Translations under genes and position numbers: made by a program
The notes under the pieces: model-generated
What the model saw: the letters and a program-made list of their open reading frames with translations, nothing else
Told to the model about the DNA's origin: nothing
The model's database searches: none
Part shown: positions 52,795 through 63,478 of the stretch, in pieces
How the letters are laid out: each line of letters opens with the position of its first letter
Position numbering within the stretch: the first letter of the stretch is position 1
Assembly: GCA_944322585.1 (NCBI GenBank)
Contig: CALUPB010000004.1
Span: forward strand, 1 to 64,000
Source: an uncultured Bacteroidales bacterium
GTDB taxonomy: Bacteria; Bacteroidota; Bacteroidia; Bacteroidales; UBA932
Direction: 5' to 3'
Length of the DNA: 64,000 bases

Positions 52795-53400
52795 ATGCAG
52801 AACAAATTGCAGGAACTGACCGACAGGCTCTACAATGAGGGGCTGTCAAAAGGGAAACAGGAAGGAGAAGCCATTGTCGGAGAGGCGAAGGCAAAAGCCG
52901 AAGCCATCTTATCCGATGCCCGCAAGGAAGCTGACGACATCATCGCAAAGGCAAGACGCGAGGCAGAGGAACTCAAGACACGTGTTACAGGAGATCTCAG
53001 AATGGCTGCCGCGCAAAGCATGGCCGCCACGAAGCAGGACATCGAAAGGCTTGTAGTCATGAAGATGACGGACAAGGAAGTCGGATCGGCTCTTTCTTCG
53101 GCCGATTTCATGAAGGAAATCATCTCCTCTGTCGCGAAGAACTTCAATGCAGGCGAACCGGCCGACCTTGAGCTCATGCTTCCGGAATCCCTTAAGAAAG
53201 AACTTGAGCCTTTTGTCCGGAAAGAACTGTCTGCTATCCTCGGCTCCAAAGTCAACGCTACGTTCTCGAAAAAGATAAACGGAGGATTCACCATAGGTCC
53301 TGCCGACGGAGGATATTTCATCAGCCTGACTGACGAGACTTTCAGAGAGCTTATCTCCGGGTATCTCAGGCCTGCCACAAAGAAACTGCTGTTCGGATAA
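52795..53400 (+). CDS. V-type ATPase subunit E
   Basis: The 201-residue protein has a long charged N-terminal coiled coil (GEAKAKAEAILSDARKEADD) and a C-terminal domain (MLPESLKKELEPFVRKEL, NGGFTIGPADGGYFISLTDE) as in subunit E, the peripheral stalk. It is the first gene of the operon. Confidence 0.85.
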   Translation: MQNKLQELTDRLYNEGLSKGKQEGEAIVGEAKAKAEAILSDARKEADDIIAKARREAEELKTRVTGDLRMAAAQSMAATKQDIERLVVMKMTDKEVGSALSSADFMKEIISSVAKNFNAGEPADLELMLPESLKKELEPFVRKELSAILGSKVNATFSKKINGGFTIGPADGGYFISLTDETFRELISGYLRPATKKLLFG

Positions 53401-53406
53401 TCCGGT

Positions 53407-54075
53407 ATGTTCAGTATGACCAACTATTACTACATAGTCGCAAGTCTTCCGGCCATATCGCAGGACTGGAAATTCGGAGACAGGACGGCCCAGGGACTCA
53501 TAAACGAGATCAAGGGACAGAGCGCTGCCAAAGACCTTGCCCTGATAGAATTCGTCGAACGCAGCTTCGACGACGGCAATCTCGGTCCAGACTTCTACCG
53601 GCAGGCCCTGTCGCACAGGAACAGGTTCATAAGGGAATATTATGCCTTCGACCTCGAAATACGCAATGCCAAGGTCAGGTATCTGAACAGCGCTCTCGGC
53701 CGGGAAACAGGCAGGGACGAAATCAGTCTCTCCGACAGCACCTTCGAAAGCAGGGAACCGTTCTGCAAGGCGGCGGAACTCGATGCGATACTGCACGGCA
53801 AGGACATTCTGGCCAGAGAAAGGAATATCGACAACCTGTATTGGAACATGCTGGACGAACTGACTGTGCAGCATTATTTCGACATGGATGTCATTCTTGC
53901 CTTCATTCTCAAACTGCATATAATCGACAGATGGCATCTGCTGGACGAGCAGACCGGAAGGGAAATGTTCAGGAAGCTGGTCGATGAAGTCCGTGGAACA
54001 TTCAAGGGCGTAGACTACAATCCGGGAACTGCAGGCGCTCCGGAAGGCTCCCCTGCCAGAACGGACAATAATTGA
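53407..54075 (+). CDS. DUF2764 protein of the V-ATPase operon
   Basis: The 222-residue, mainly helical protein begins with NYYYIVASLPAISQDWKFG and contains LIEFVERSFDDGN and LDEQTGREMFRKLVDEVRG. It belongs to DUF2764, found in Bacteroidetes-type V-ATPase operons between E and A. The position suggests it replaces the missing subunit C, the rotor-axle adapter; that is inference. Met4 (53416) is an equally likely start. Confidence 0.8.
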   Translation: MFSMTNYYYIVASLPAISQDWKFGDRTAQGLINEIKGQSAAKDLALIEFVERSFDDGNLGPDFYRQALSHRNRFIREYYAFDLEIRNAKVRYLNSALGRETGRDEISLSDSTFESREPFCKAAELDAILHGKDILARERNIDNLYWNMLDELTVQHYFDMDVILAFILKLHIIDRWHLLDEQTGREMFRKLVDEVRGTFKGVDYNPGTAGAPEGSPARTDNN

Positions 54076-54096
54076 TAATACAAAACAGATTAAAAT

Positions 54097-55848
54097 ATGA
54101 AAAGTACAGGAAAGGTCACAGGCATAGTCTCCAATCTTGTCACGGTGCTGGTGGACGGACCGGTATCCGAGAACGAGATCTGCTACATCGACTGTTCCGG
54201 GACAAGGCTGATGGCCGAAGTAATCAAGGTAAACGGGAAGAATGCGTCCGTGCAGGTATTCGAAAGCACGAGAGGGCTCAAGAACGGGGATCCCGTGGAG
54301 TTCGAGGACAGGATGCTTGAAGTGACTTTAGGACCGGGGCTTCTGTCAAGCTGCTACGACGGACTTCAGAACAATCTCACGACAATGACAGGGGTGTTCC
54401 TCAAAAGAGGGGAATACACCGAACCTCTCGACCGCACGAAACTCTGGGACTTCACTCCGATAGCCGCTCCGGGAGACAGGGTCATTGCCGCAGACTGGCT
54501 CGGAGAAGTCAAGGAAGGGTGGCTGCCGCACAAGATAATGGTACCTTTCGCCTTCCAGGGAGAATATACCGTAAAGTCAATCGTTCCTGCCGGACAATAC
54601 AATATCGACACTGTAATTGCCGTACTCACTGACGGGAACGGCAACGACACCGACATTACGATGACACAGAAATGGCCTGTCAAGGTAGCTGTCAAGGGAT
54701 ACCGGGAAAAGCCGAGACCGTCAAGAATAATGGAGACCGGAGTAAGGACGATCGACACCCTCAATCCCATAGCGGAAGGAGGAACGGGATTTATCCCGGG
54801 ACCTTTCGGATGCGGCAAGACAGTACTCCAGCATGCCATAGCCAAGCAGGGGGATGCCGAGGTAATCGTAATGGCTGCATGCGGAGAAAGGGCGAACGAG
54901 GTTGTGGAGATATTCACCGAATTTCCGGAACTGATCGACCCGCATACAGGAAGGCACCTTATGGAGAGGACTACCATAATATGCAACACCTCCAACATGC
55001 CTGTAGCCGCACGTGAAGCATCAGTATACACAGCCATGACGATATGCGAATACTACAGGGCAATGGGACTCAAGGTGCTGCTTCTCGCCGACTCCACATC
55101 GCGTTGGGCCCAGGCGCTCAGGGAAATGAGCAACCGTATGGAAGAACTTCCGGGAGCTGACGCATTCCCTGTCGACCTTTCGGCCATCATATCCAACTTT
55201 TACGCCCGTGCGGGAATGGTCGTGCTGAACAACGGCAAGACCGGCTCCGTGACTTTCATCGGTACGGTCTCCCCTGCCGGAGGCAACCTCAAGGAGCCCG
55301 TAACGGAGTCCACCAAAAAGGCCGCCCGCTGCTTCTACGCATTGGAACAGAACCGCGCAGACAAGAAGCGCTACCCGGCCGTCAACCCTATCGATTCCTA
55401 CTCGAAATATCTCGAATATCCTGAAATACAGCAATATCTCTCAGAGAAAGTGACTCCTGGCTGGGTGGATATGGTGAACAGGACCAAGAACATCATCCGC
55501 AAGGGACGCGAAGCCCAGGAACAGATCAACATCCTCGGAGATGACGGCGTGCCGATGAACTACCACGAACAGTTCTGGAAATCGGAATTGGTGGACTTCA
55601 TCATCCTTCAGCAGGATGCATTCGATCCGGTGGACAGCGTCACCCCGATGGAAAGACAGGAATACATGCTCGAACTCGTGATCGGCATATGCGACCGCAG
55701 TTTCGAATTCGAGGATTTCGGGCAGTGCCGCACATTCTTCAACGAGATGATCAACCTGCTCAGGCAGATGAACTACTCTGAATTCAGGAGCGAGGATTTC
55801 AACGGATATCAGGAACAACTCAATAATCTGATCAGCAATGGCAAATAA
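54097..55848 (+). CDS. V-type ATPase catalytic subunit A
   Basis: The 583-residue protein has the beta-barrel start, the non-homologous insert, and the nucleotide domain with P-loop GPFGCGKT (K241, T242), CGERANEVVEIFTEFP and LLADSTSRWAQALREMS. It hydrolyses or makes ATP. Its stop overlaps the subunit B start by 11 nt. Confidence 0.96.
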   Translation: MKSTGKVTGIVSNLVTVLVDGPVSENEICYIDCSGTRLMAEVIKVNGKNASVQVFESTRGLKNGDPVEFEDRMLEVTLGPGLLSSCYDGLQNNLTTMTGVFLKRGEYTEPLDRTKLWDFTPIAAPGDRVIAADWLGEVKEGWLPHKIMVPFAFQGEYTVKSIVPAGQYNIDTVIAVLTDGNGNDTDITMTQKWPVKVAVKGYREKPRPSRIMETGVRTIDTLNPIAEGGTGFIPGPFGCGKTVLQHAIAKQGDAEVIVMAACGERANEVVEIFTEFPELIDPHTGRHLMERTTIICNTSNMPVAAREASVYTAMTICEYYRAMGLKVLLLADSTSRWAQALREMSNRMEELPGADAFPVDLSAIISNFYARAGMVVLNNGKTGSVTFIGTVSPAGGNLKEPVTESTKKAARCFYALEQNRADKKRYPAVNPIDSYSKYLEYPEIQQYLSEKVTPGWVDMVNRTKNIIRKGREAQEQINILGDDGVPMNYHEQFWKSELVDFIILQQDAFDPVDSVTPMERQEYMLELVIGICDRSFEFEDFGQCRTFFNEMINLLRQMNYSEFRSEDFNGYQEQLNNLISNGK

Positions 55849-57157
55849 GGCTTATCAAAGAATATACACCCAGTTGGAGAGCATAACCAAGGCCACTGTA
55901 GCCCTCAAGGCGACAGGAGTCGCCAATGACGAACTTGCCGTAGTGGACGGGAAACTCGCCCAGGTGGTAAAGACCAAGGGGGATCTGGTCACTCTTCAGG
56001 TATTTTCCGGTACGGAAGGCATTCCTACTGATGCGGAAGTCACTTTTCTCGGACATCCTCCCGTACTGAAAGTAAGCGACGAACTGTCCGGCAGATTTTT
56101 CAACGCATACGGAGAACCTATCGACGGAGGGCCTGAAATCGAAGGCGAAGAAAGGCAGATAGGCGGACCATCGGTCAACCCGTACAGGAGAAAACAGCCG
56201 TCCCAGCTGATACCTACGGGAATTGCCGGCATAGACCTCAACAACACGATCGTTTCCGGCCAGAAAATCCCATTCTTCGCCGATCCGGACCAGCCATACA
56301 ACAATGTGATGGCCCAGGTGGCTCTCAGGGCAGACGTTGACAAGATAATCCTGGGAGGAATGGGACTGTCCAACGACGACTACCTCTATTTCAGGCATGA
56401 GTTCGAGTCAGCCGGCGCCCTCGACAAGATCATCAGTTTCGTCAACACGACAGAACAGCCTCCTGTAGAAAGGCTGCTTATTCCGGACATGGCTCTGACC
56501 GCCGCCGAATATTTTGCCGTGGACAGGAACGAGAAAGTGCTTGTCCTGCTGACAGACATGACCCTGTATGCAGATGCGCTGAGCATAGTCAGCAACCGTA
56601 TGGACCAGATACCGTCAAAGGACTCCATGCCCGGTTCGCTTTACTCCGACCTCGCCAAGATATACGAGAAGGCCGTACAGCTTCCTGACGGAGGCTCCAT
56701 CACCATCATAGCCGTGACGACCCTCAACGACGGAGACATCACACACGCCATTCCGGACAACACCGGATACATCACCGAAGGCCAGCTATACCTGAGGGCT
56801 GACCCTGATTCGGGAAAGGTCATCATAGACCCGTTCCGCTCGCTTTCCCGTCTCAAACAGCTCGTAATCGGCAAGCAGACGAGGGAAGACCACAACCAGG
56901 TGATGAATACTGCCGTACGTCTTTACTCGGATGCCCGGAACGCCAAGACCAAGCTCGAGAACGGGTTCGACCTGAGCGACTACGATCTCCGCTGTCTGGA
57001 TTTCGCCAAGGAATATGCCACACGCCTGCTTGCAATCGACGTCAACATTTCCATAAACGAGATGCTCGACACCACATGGGAACTGTTCGGGAAATATTTC
57101 TCAAAGGCCGAGACGGGGATAAGGCAGGCTCTTATAGACAAATACTGGCCGAATTAA
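55838..57157 (+). CDS. V-type ATPase subunit B
   Basis: The 439-residue protein shows FNAYGEPIDGGPEIEG, NPYRRKQPSQLIPTGIAGID, and KIPFFADPDQPYNNVMAQVA, with SGQKIPFF in place of the P-loop, as expected for the non-catalytic B subunit. LLTDMTLYADALSIVSNRMD and GSLYSDLAKIYEKA are family signatures. Confidence 0.96.
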   Translation: MANKAYQRIYTQLESITKATVALKATGVANDELAVVDGKLAQVVKTKGDLVTLQVFSGTEGIPTDAEVTFLGHPPVLKVSDELSGRFFNAYGEPIDGGPEIEGEERQIGGPSVNPYRRKQPSQLIPTGIAGIDLNNTIVSGQKIPFFADPDQPYNNVMAQVALRADVDKIILGGMGLSNDDYLYFRHEFESAGALDKIISFVNTTEQPPVERLLIPDMALTAAEYFAVDRNEKVLVLLTDMTLYADALSIVSNRMDQIPSKDSMPGSLYSDLAKIYEKAVQLPDGGSITIIAVTTLNDGDITHAIPDNTGYITEGQLYLRADPDSGKVIIDPFRSLSRLKQLVIGKQTREDHNQVMNTAVRLYSDARNAKTKLENGFDLSDYDLRCLDFAKEYATRLLAIDVNISINEMLDTTWELFGKYFSKAETGIRQALIDKYWPN

Positions 57158-57167
57158 AGAACAATAT

Positions 57168-57779
57168 ATGGCAATAAAGTTTCAATACAACAAGACGTCT
57201 CTGAACGACATCAGCAAGCAGCTGAAAATAAGGCAGAATGCGCTTCCTACCCTCAAGAACAAGGAATCGGCGCTCCGCCTTGAGGTCAGGCTTGCCAAAA
57301 ACCATGCAGAGAAACTTGTCGCGGATCTGGATGCCTCATTGAAACGCTACGACTATCTTGCTGCGCTCTGGAACGAATTCGATCCGGGCCTCATCTCCAT
57401 CACTGACGTGGACCTCGAAACCGTCAAGGTCGCCGGTGTCAAGACCCCGTCACTGAAGGATATCCATTACGAGATACATGATTTCAACGCTTTCGCGAAA
57501 CCGGCATGGTATGCAGACGGGGTCGGCATCCTTAAGGAACTTTCACGTCTCGGCATAGAATCGGAGGTGTATCTGGAAAAAAGCAGGATCCTGGACTACA
57601 ACAGGAAAAAGACCACACAGAAGGTCAACCTGTATGAAAAGGTCCAGATACCGGGCTATCAGGAAGCCATCCGCAAGATAAAGAGATATATGGAAGACGA
57701 GGAGAACCTTACGAAGGCTGCATCCAAGATTGTCAAGAACAGACACGAACAGGAAGAAGAGGAGGAAAAGACATGGTAG
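57168..57779 (+). CDS. V-type ATPase subunit D
   Basis: The 203-residue helical protein (FQYNKTSLNDISKQLKIRQN, LPTLKNKESALRLEVRLAKN) is the central rotor shaft; a long terminal helix pair and KSRILDYNRKKTTQKVNLYE match the family. The acidic C-terminal end overlaps subunit I by 7 nt. Confidence 0.92.
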   Translation: MAIKFQYNKTSLNDISKQLKIRQNALPTLKNKESALRLEVRLAKNHAEKLVADLDASLKRYDYLAALWNEFDPGLISITDVDLETVKVAGVKTPSLKDIHYEIHDFNAFAKPAWYADGVGILKELSRLGIESEVYLEKSRILDYNRKKTTQKVNLYEKVQIPGYQEAIRKIKRYMEDEENLTKAASKIVKNRHEQEEEEEKTW

Positions 57780-59620
57780 AGAAGATGACCAAATATTCAT
57801 TCATCCTGCTCGACGAGGAAACCGAAGGCTTCCTCCTGCAGTTGCAGGAGCTGGGTGTAGTGGACATCACAAGAGCCAGAAAACCTATAGATGAAGACTC
57901 GGCCGCCATGCTGGAGAAGGCCGGGGCTGAAAAACGCGCTCTGACGATACTCCGGAAAACCGACTTCAAGGAAGATCCCGACAGGGAAGCCATCGAGGCT
58001 GCTGCCGGAACAGCCGAGTGCAGAGGAGACTACAGCACCGAAGCCATAGAGACCGAAGCCAGGCTGAAAGACCTCCAGACAGCGCTGTACAATGCCAGGA
58101 AGACGGCAAAGGCAAGAAGCCCGTGGGGAGAATTCGACAAGGCCGCCATCGGCAGTCTTGAGCGGCAGGGACTGAAAATCAGATTCTACACGGTTCCGAG
58201 AAAATCTTTCACGGAATCATGGGCGGAACTGTATCCTCTGCAGATAATCAGCGAGGACAAGAACAGCGTGTGGTTCGTAACCGTAGCCGGCAATTCCGAA
58301 GAATACAGTTTTCCTGTCAAGGAATGCCAGGCTCCGGACGGTTCGGCCAAGGATGCAGAGGAGGAAGCGGCACGCATCAGCAGGGAAATCATAGAACAGA
58401 AGGGACTTCTGCTGAAACTGACGGAACATACGGACGATATCGGAAAAGAATACGACCGTATCCTCACGGATCTGGACCTGTATCTTGCAGGAGCCTCAGC
58501 GGAACAGGCCGCTGAAAACAGGATAAATGTATTCACCGGTTTTGCCCCTTCCGGAATGGACGGGAAACTGGCCGGAGAATTCGACAGGATGGGCGTATTC
58601 TACATTGCGGAGCAAGCCGTTGAAGAGGACAATCCGCCTATCAAATTGAAGAACAACAGGTTCGCGAGCATGTTCGAAGTCCTGACCGGAATGTACGGAA
58701 TGCCGGAATACAGGGAATATGACCCGACTCCGGTACTTGCCCCGTTCTTTCTGCTCTTCTTTGCGCTGTGCATGGGGGACGCCGGATATGGAATAATACT
58801 CATGCTCATCAGCATTTTCCTGAAGAAAAAGATGCCCGGCATGGCGAAACTGGCGCCTTTGGTCATGACCCTCGGAATAGGGACATTCTTCATAGGCATC
58901 TTCATGCACTCATTCTTCGGATTCGATCTGCTGACAGTGGATTTCATTCCGGAATGGCTGAAGAAATGCATGCTCAACGGTGATGTGGCCGGCTTTCCGG
59001 CAGCCATGGTCCTTGCCATCGGCATAGGTATCTTCAACACCTGCGTAGCCATGGTCATGAAGGCCATGTGCTATACACACAGATTCGGTCTGAAAGAGAA
59101 TCTCGGGACATGGGGATGGACGATACTGGTGGTCGGAGGCATAATACTCGGCGGCATCACGCTTCTGGGACTTCTCCGGTCCGAGGTCGCGAAATGGATA
59201 TTCATAGTCCTGGCCATCATTTCAGGTCTCGGGATATACATTTTCAACAAACCTGGACGGAACCCGTTCGTCAACATCGGAGCCGGCCTGTGGGACACAT
59301 ACAACATGGCCACCGGCCTGCTCGGCGACACACTGAGTTTCATAAGGCTGTATGCCCTCGGTCTTGCAGGAGGAATGCTCGGCTCCACATTCAACATGCT
59401 CGGCGGAATGATAATGGACGGATGTCCGGTTCCGGGTCTGAACTGGCTGCTGTTCGCCGTCATTTTCGTGATAGGACATACACTGAACATCGCCCTTTCC
59501 TGTCTGGGAGCGTTCGTACATCCGCTGAGGCTTACTTTTGTGGAATTCTTCAAGAACAGCGGATACGAAGGCAGCGGCAAGGCATACAATCCGCTCTCGA
59601 TCAAAAACGGGAACGATTGA
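57773..59620 (+). CDS. V-type ATPase subunit I (a-subunit)
   Basis: The 615-residue protein has a cytoplasmic N-terminal half and about seven C-terminal membrane helices (VLAPFFLLFFALCMGDAGYG, GFPAAMVLAIGIGIFNTCVA, GDTLSFIRLYALGLAGGMLG). The conserved Arg in SFIRLYALGLA faces the ion-binding Glu of subunit K. It is the stator channel of the membrane sector. Confidence 0.95.
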   Translation: MVEKMTKYSFILLDEETEGFLLQLQELGVVDITRARKPIDEDSAAMLEKAGAEKRALTILRKTDFKEDPDREAIEAAAGTAECRGDYSTEAIETEARLKDLQTALYNARKTAKARSPWGEFDKAAIGSLERQGLKIRFYTVPRKSFTESWAELYPLQIISEDKNSVWFVTVAGNSEEYSFPVKECQAPDGSAKDAEEEAARISREIIEQKGLLLKLTEHTDDIGKEYDRILTDLDLYLAGASAEQAAENRINVFTGFAPSGMDGKLAGEFDRMGVFYIAEQAVEEDNPPIKLKNNRFASMFEVLTGMYGMPEYREYDPTPVLAPFFLLFFALCMGDAGYGIILMLISIFLKKKMPGMAKLAPLVMTLGIGTFFIGIFMHSFFGFDLLTVDFIPEWLKKCMLNGDVAGFPAAMVLAIGIGIFNTCVAMVMKAMCYTHRFGLKENLGTWGWTILVVGGIILGGITLLGLLRSEVAKWIFIVLAIISGLGIYIFNKPGRNPFVNIGAGLWDTYNMATGLLGDTLSFIRLYALGLAGGMLGSTFNMLGGMIMDGCPVPGLNWLLFAVIFVIGHTLNIALSCLGAFVHPLRLTFVEFFKNSGYEGSGKAYNPLSIKNGND

Positions 59621-59665
59621 ATATCATTGAGAGACAAACAATTGAATGAACAAACAAATTTTTAA

Positions 59666-60109
<444 letters not shown>

Positions 60110-60137
60110 GCTATCTATCCGGAAACCCAACGGTAAA

Positions 60138-60173
60138 AGGGGTGACTCAAAAGGGTATGCCTGAGTCACTCCT
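60138..60173 (+). terminator. terminator of the V-ATPase operon
   Basis: AGGGGTGACTC (60138-60148) pairs with GAGTCACTCCT (60163-60173) with one G-U pair, followed by a short T run. It lies 28 nt after the subunit K stop. Confidence 0.75.
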
Positions 60174-60290
60174 TTATCTGTTGTTGGTGTCCGGGCTCTT
60201 CATCAGCCAGGTGCCGGATATCAGCCATGTCCTCGTGACACCGGCAGGCAACGTCAACGGAAACCGAATAATTTATAAAGACATACGCCA

Positions 60291-61403
60291 ATGATAAAGC
60301 TGCAGACTCCGGTAGCCGACACTGAATGTATGGTACCGGTAACATATGAGGACAGGATAATGATGCTCGGAAGCTGTTTTACCGACAACGTAGGGCAGAA
60401 ACTGGCAGACTGGGGCTTCAATGTATGCATCAATCCTTTCGGGACGCTGTATAACCCGGCTTCCATAGCAGAATCGGTCGCAAGACTTGCAAATGGCAGG
60501 CATTTCACTGAAGATGAATGCGTATGGATGGGCAGCGGGGCAGGAAAAGTCTGCTCTTTCAGTCACCACACTTCATATGCAAGACCGACCGTGGAGGAAT
60601 TTCTGGAAAACGCCAACCGGAAACTCGACGAAGCATGCGTTTTTTTCCGCGACTGCAGTAAAGTCATCATTACCCTCGGGACAGCCTGGTGTTTCAGGTA
60701 TACCGGAGGCCCGTACATTCCGGGAACGGGTCTTCCTGAAGGAAAGGCTGTACGCTCAGAAGAACCGTTGCCATCGGAGAAATACCGGGACCGGATTGTA
60801 AGCAACTGTCTGAAAAGGGACGCAAAGGAATTTTCCCGAGAGCGGCTGACTGTCGGGGCATGCACTGAACTTTTGAATTCCATCGTTGACATATGCAGTG
60901 CGGACACCCATGCCGATACCGTAGACGCAGTAATGACAACGGGAGCAGACAGGAGAGAAAGAGAGATTATCCCGAAGCAGATAATATTCACTGTCAGCCC
61001 GATACGGCACATGGCCGACGGCGCCCACGGCAACCAGCTAAGCAAGAGCACTCTGCTGCTCGGAATAGAGAACATCCTGAATCCCGGAAATCCGGCCGGC
61101 ATCCATGGAAACACCTGTAGAAGTCAGCCCGGCAGTACGGCAGAAACAGGCTGTCATATACGTTGCGACTATTTCCCCGCATACGAGATAATGATGGACG
61201 AACTGAGAGACTACCGTTTCTATGCGGAAGACATGGTCCACCCGTCGCAGCAGGCCGTAGACTACATTGCGGAACGGTTCCTGGACCGGGCGCTCCCGGA
61301 AGCGGACAAGCCCCTTCTGGAAGAAAAGCGAAGACAGTTCCGTCGGAGCAGACATATACCGAAACAGTTCCCGCCGAAGTCCCCGCTTACGGCAGGAGGG
61401 TGA
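60291..61403 (+). CDS. GSCFA-domain protein
   Basis: The 370-residue protein has the eponymous IMMLGSCFTDNVGQKL, then NPFGTLYNP, ITLGTAWCFRY, FTVSPIRHMADG and DDMVHPSQQAVDYI-type ending (AEDMVHPSQQAVDYIAERF). The GSCF Ser with the terminal D-x-x-H resembles an SGNH-like hydrolase, so an esterase role is plausible. About 30 residues near 265-295 (GNTCRSQPGSTAET) look like filler. Convergent with the BT_3928-type gene. Confidence 0.88.
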   Translation: MIKLQTPVADTECMVPVTYEDRIMMLGSCFTDNVGQKLADWGFNVCINPFGTLYNPASIAESVARLANGRHFTEDECVWMGSGAGKVCSFSHHTSYARPTVEEFLENANRKLDEACVFFRDCSKVIITLGTAWCFRYTGGPYIPGTGLPEGKAVRSEEPLPSEKYRDRIVSNCLKRDAKEFSRERLTVGACTELLNSIVDICSADTHADTVDAVMTTGADRREREIIPKQIIFTVSPIRHMADGAHGNQLSKSTLLLGIENILNPGNPAGIHGNTCRSQPGSTAETGCHIRCDYFPAYEIMMDELRDYRFYAEDMVHPSQQAVDYIAERFLDRALPEADKPLLEEKRRQFRRSRHIPKQFPPKSPLTAGG

Positions 61404-61413
61404 TTCCCGGAAA

Positions 61414-62625
61414 TCATACGAACAGGATAACTGCAAATGAGAGCAACAGGAAAGCCTGGAAAGCCAGATGACCTGCCGTGGTAGTCTCTATGACAGTCTC
61501 ATCAACATAGTCAAGGGCTATCCTGTCGAGTTCGTCCGAAGAGGGAAGGTTTCTGAACGACCATTTCCTTACAAGATAACCGTCATGGAAGTAGACGGCC
61601 CCTCCATTCGACCTGTTCAGTGTCATAAGAGTCTTATAATCCGCAAAATAAGCGGAACCCGCAATGTTCCCGGCAATATCTTCAGGAACAGTTCCTGCAA
61701 GTGCGGATGCAAGGGAGAAGGAATCCCCCGCCACAAGAATTATCGGATGATAGCCTGCCCCGAATATCTCCGGAAGCCTGCCGGCAATTTCCTCCCATCT
61801 GCGTCCGGGCACCGACCCGGGATCATAAACGGATATCACTATCACTTTGCCGGAAGCTGCAAGATTGTCGCAGTACCGGCCGTCAGCATCCGTAAAAGAC
61901 AGGGTCGGATAGGTTTCCCCCGTCCCTCCTGACTGCACGGTTTCCGTCCTCACGAATGTCCATGTACTGTCAGGAAGATTCTCAAGGGAAAAAATCTTCT
62001 CTATTCCATCCTTCTCATATACGAATGAAGCCTCGTAGGTTCCTGACACTTCACCTGCAGAAGCAGCCAGTCTGGATGCGGCCCTGAAATCCGTAAAATC
62101 CACCATCGGAATATACATCAGGGAATAGACGGCAAAAACGGCCACCGATGCTGCAACTATCCCGAATGACACATATTTGCGCCGTTTCGGCCTTCCCAGA
62201 CGGTTTATGGGTGTAAAAGCGACCGCAGAAAGGGCACACAAAACAAGATTCTTCACTAAAGACTGCATATGGGAAAGATGTACAGCCTCTCCGAAACACC
62301 CGCAGTCCATATCCGGATTGAATATCACCAGAATTACCGTAAGAATGGTAAAACCGCAGATGAACACCAACGCTGTCACGGCTACGACCTTTCTCCATAA
62401 GCCTGTCATAAGAAGCGCTCCGAGCAGAGTCTCGAATATGGACATTGCCTCTGCTGCAGGTTTCGCAGCCTGGAGCATGAAATCCGTTCCGAAAAACCTG
62501 AAATATTCAGCCATGACCAGACCTGCCCCTACCGGGTCAAGCAGCTTCAGAAGCCCTGACACGAAAAAAACCGCTCCTATGATAAAGGCGCATAGCCTGC
62601 GCAACCTGTTATAGTTTCTGCCCAT
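61414..62625 (-). CDS. BT_3928-type DoxX-like membrane protein
   Basis: The 403-residue protein has four N-terminal membrane helices of the DoxX/MauE type (FIIGAVFFVSGLLKLLDPVG, ALLMTGLWRKVVAVTALVFI, MDCGCFGEAVHLSHMQSLVK), a periplasmic region resembling a thioredoxin-like fold without CxxC (VIVISVYDPGSVPGRRWEEI), and a C-terminal membrane helix. NPDMDCGCFG is typical of the MauE group. Function unknown; redox or envelope sulfur chemistry is a guess. Probably cotranscribed with tmk. Confidence 0.8.
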   Translation of the reverse strand: MGRNYNRLRRLCAFIIGAVFFVSGLLKLLDPVGAGLVMAEYFRFFGTDFMLQAAKPAAEAMSIFETLLGALLMTGLWRKVVAVTALVFICGFTILTVILVIFNPDMDCGCFGEAVHLSHMQSLVKNLVLCALSAVAFTPINRLGRPKRRKYVSFGIVAASVAVFAVYSLMYIPMVDFTDFRAASRLAASAGEVSGTYEASFVYEKDGIEKIFSLENLPDSTWTFVRTETVQSGGTGETYPTLSFTDADGRYCDNLAASGKVIVISVYDPGSVPGRRWEEIAGRLPEIFGAGYHPIILVAGDSFSLASALAGTVPEDIAGNIAGSAYFADYKTLMTLNRSNGGAVYFHDGYLVRKWSFRNLPSSDELDRIALDYVDETVIETTTAGHLAFQAFLLLSFAVILFV

Positions 62626-62688
62626 TCGTTTCTGTTTTTCAATGATTTTGTCACGCCTGTCCGAACCGGAACACCTTATCGCCGATGC

Positions 62689-63363
62689 TCACAGGGACGA
62701 AACAAGATCAAGCACTTTCCTGAAGATATCGTCCGGAGGAAGCATCCGCCCCGTGCCGTCGGAACAGTCTACCCGTACAAAATGCGGATCGAGCCCGCAT
62801 TGCCGAAGATACATGTCCCTGACCGACTTCTGGAATGACATGTCGGCTTCATGGATATCCCGTGCCCCCTCAAGATATGTCCGGTCACCTCCCTGTCTTT
62901 GTCCTGAGAGTTTCTGTTCCACGAAACCCAACGGAACATCCAGAAAAATATTCAGATCAGGCTTAGGAAGGTCAAAGACCTCATATTCAGTATGCAGTAT
63001 CCACTGACGGAGTTCTTCCCTTTCTTCCTCATTTCTGACCTTGGCGCACTGGTAAGCGACATTGGAATACACATATCTGTCAAGAAGCACCGTACCTCCC
63101 CGTTCTATCACCTGCCTCATCATCGGAGCGGCATAATGCCTGTCCTCTGCATAGAGAAGCGCCACAAGCTGCGGATGTACGGAGTCTATGCTTCCGAACC
63201 CTCCCCGCAGGAACTTGCCGATCAACTCTCCGTAGACGGCGGAATCATAACGCGGAAAATGAATGTATTCCAGCTCGCTGCTGACTTCCTCAAGATATTT
63301 TTCAAGTCTTTTGACCTGAGTGGACTTGCCTGATCCGTCCAGACCTTCTATAACAATAAGCAT
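62689..63363 (-). CDS. tmk: thymidylate kinase
   Basis: The 224-residue protein begins MLIVIEGLDGSGKSTQVKRL with the P-loop, has DRYVYSNVAYQCAKV (DRY motif) and a LID-like region LSGQRQGGDRTYLEGARD. It phosphorylates dTMP for DNA synthesis. A -7 box TATCTTTG lies at 63384-63391 on the minus strand. The BT_3928-type gene follows 63 nt downstream. Confidence 0.94.
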   Translation of the reverse strand: MLIVIEGLDGSGKSTQVKRLEKYLEEVSSELEYIHFPRYDSAVYGELIGKFLRGGFGSIDSVHPQLVALLYAEDRHYAAPMMRQVIERGGTVLLDRYVYSNVAYQCAKVRNEEEREELRQWILHTEYEVFDLPKPDLNIFLDVPLGFVEQKLSGQRQGGDRTYLEGARDIHEADMSFQKSVRDMYLRQCGLDPHFVRVDCSDGTGRMLPPDDIFRKVLDLVSSL

Positions 63364-63478
63364 ATATCCGTAATCAAATCATGCAAAGATAATGAAATAT
63401 TCATTACTTTTGGCCCGCTTTTGCACCGGTTTTCCGGCAGCAGATCCGGGAAGACAATACCGATAAAAGATAATTACT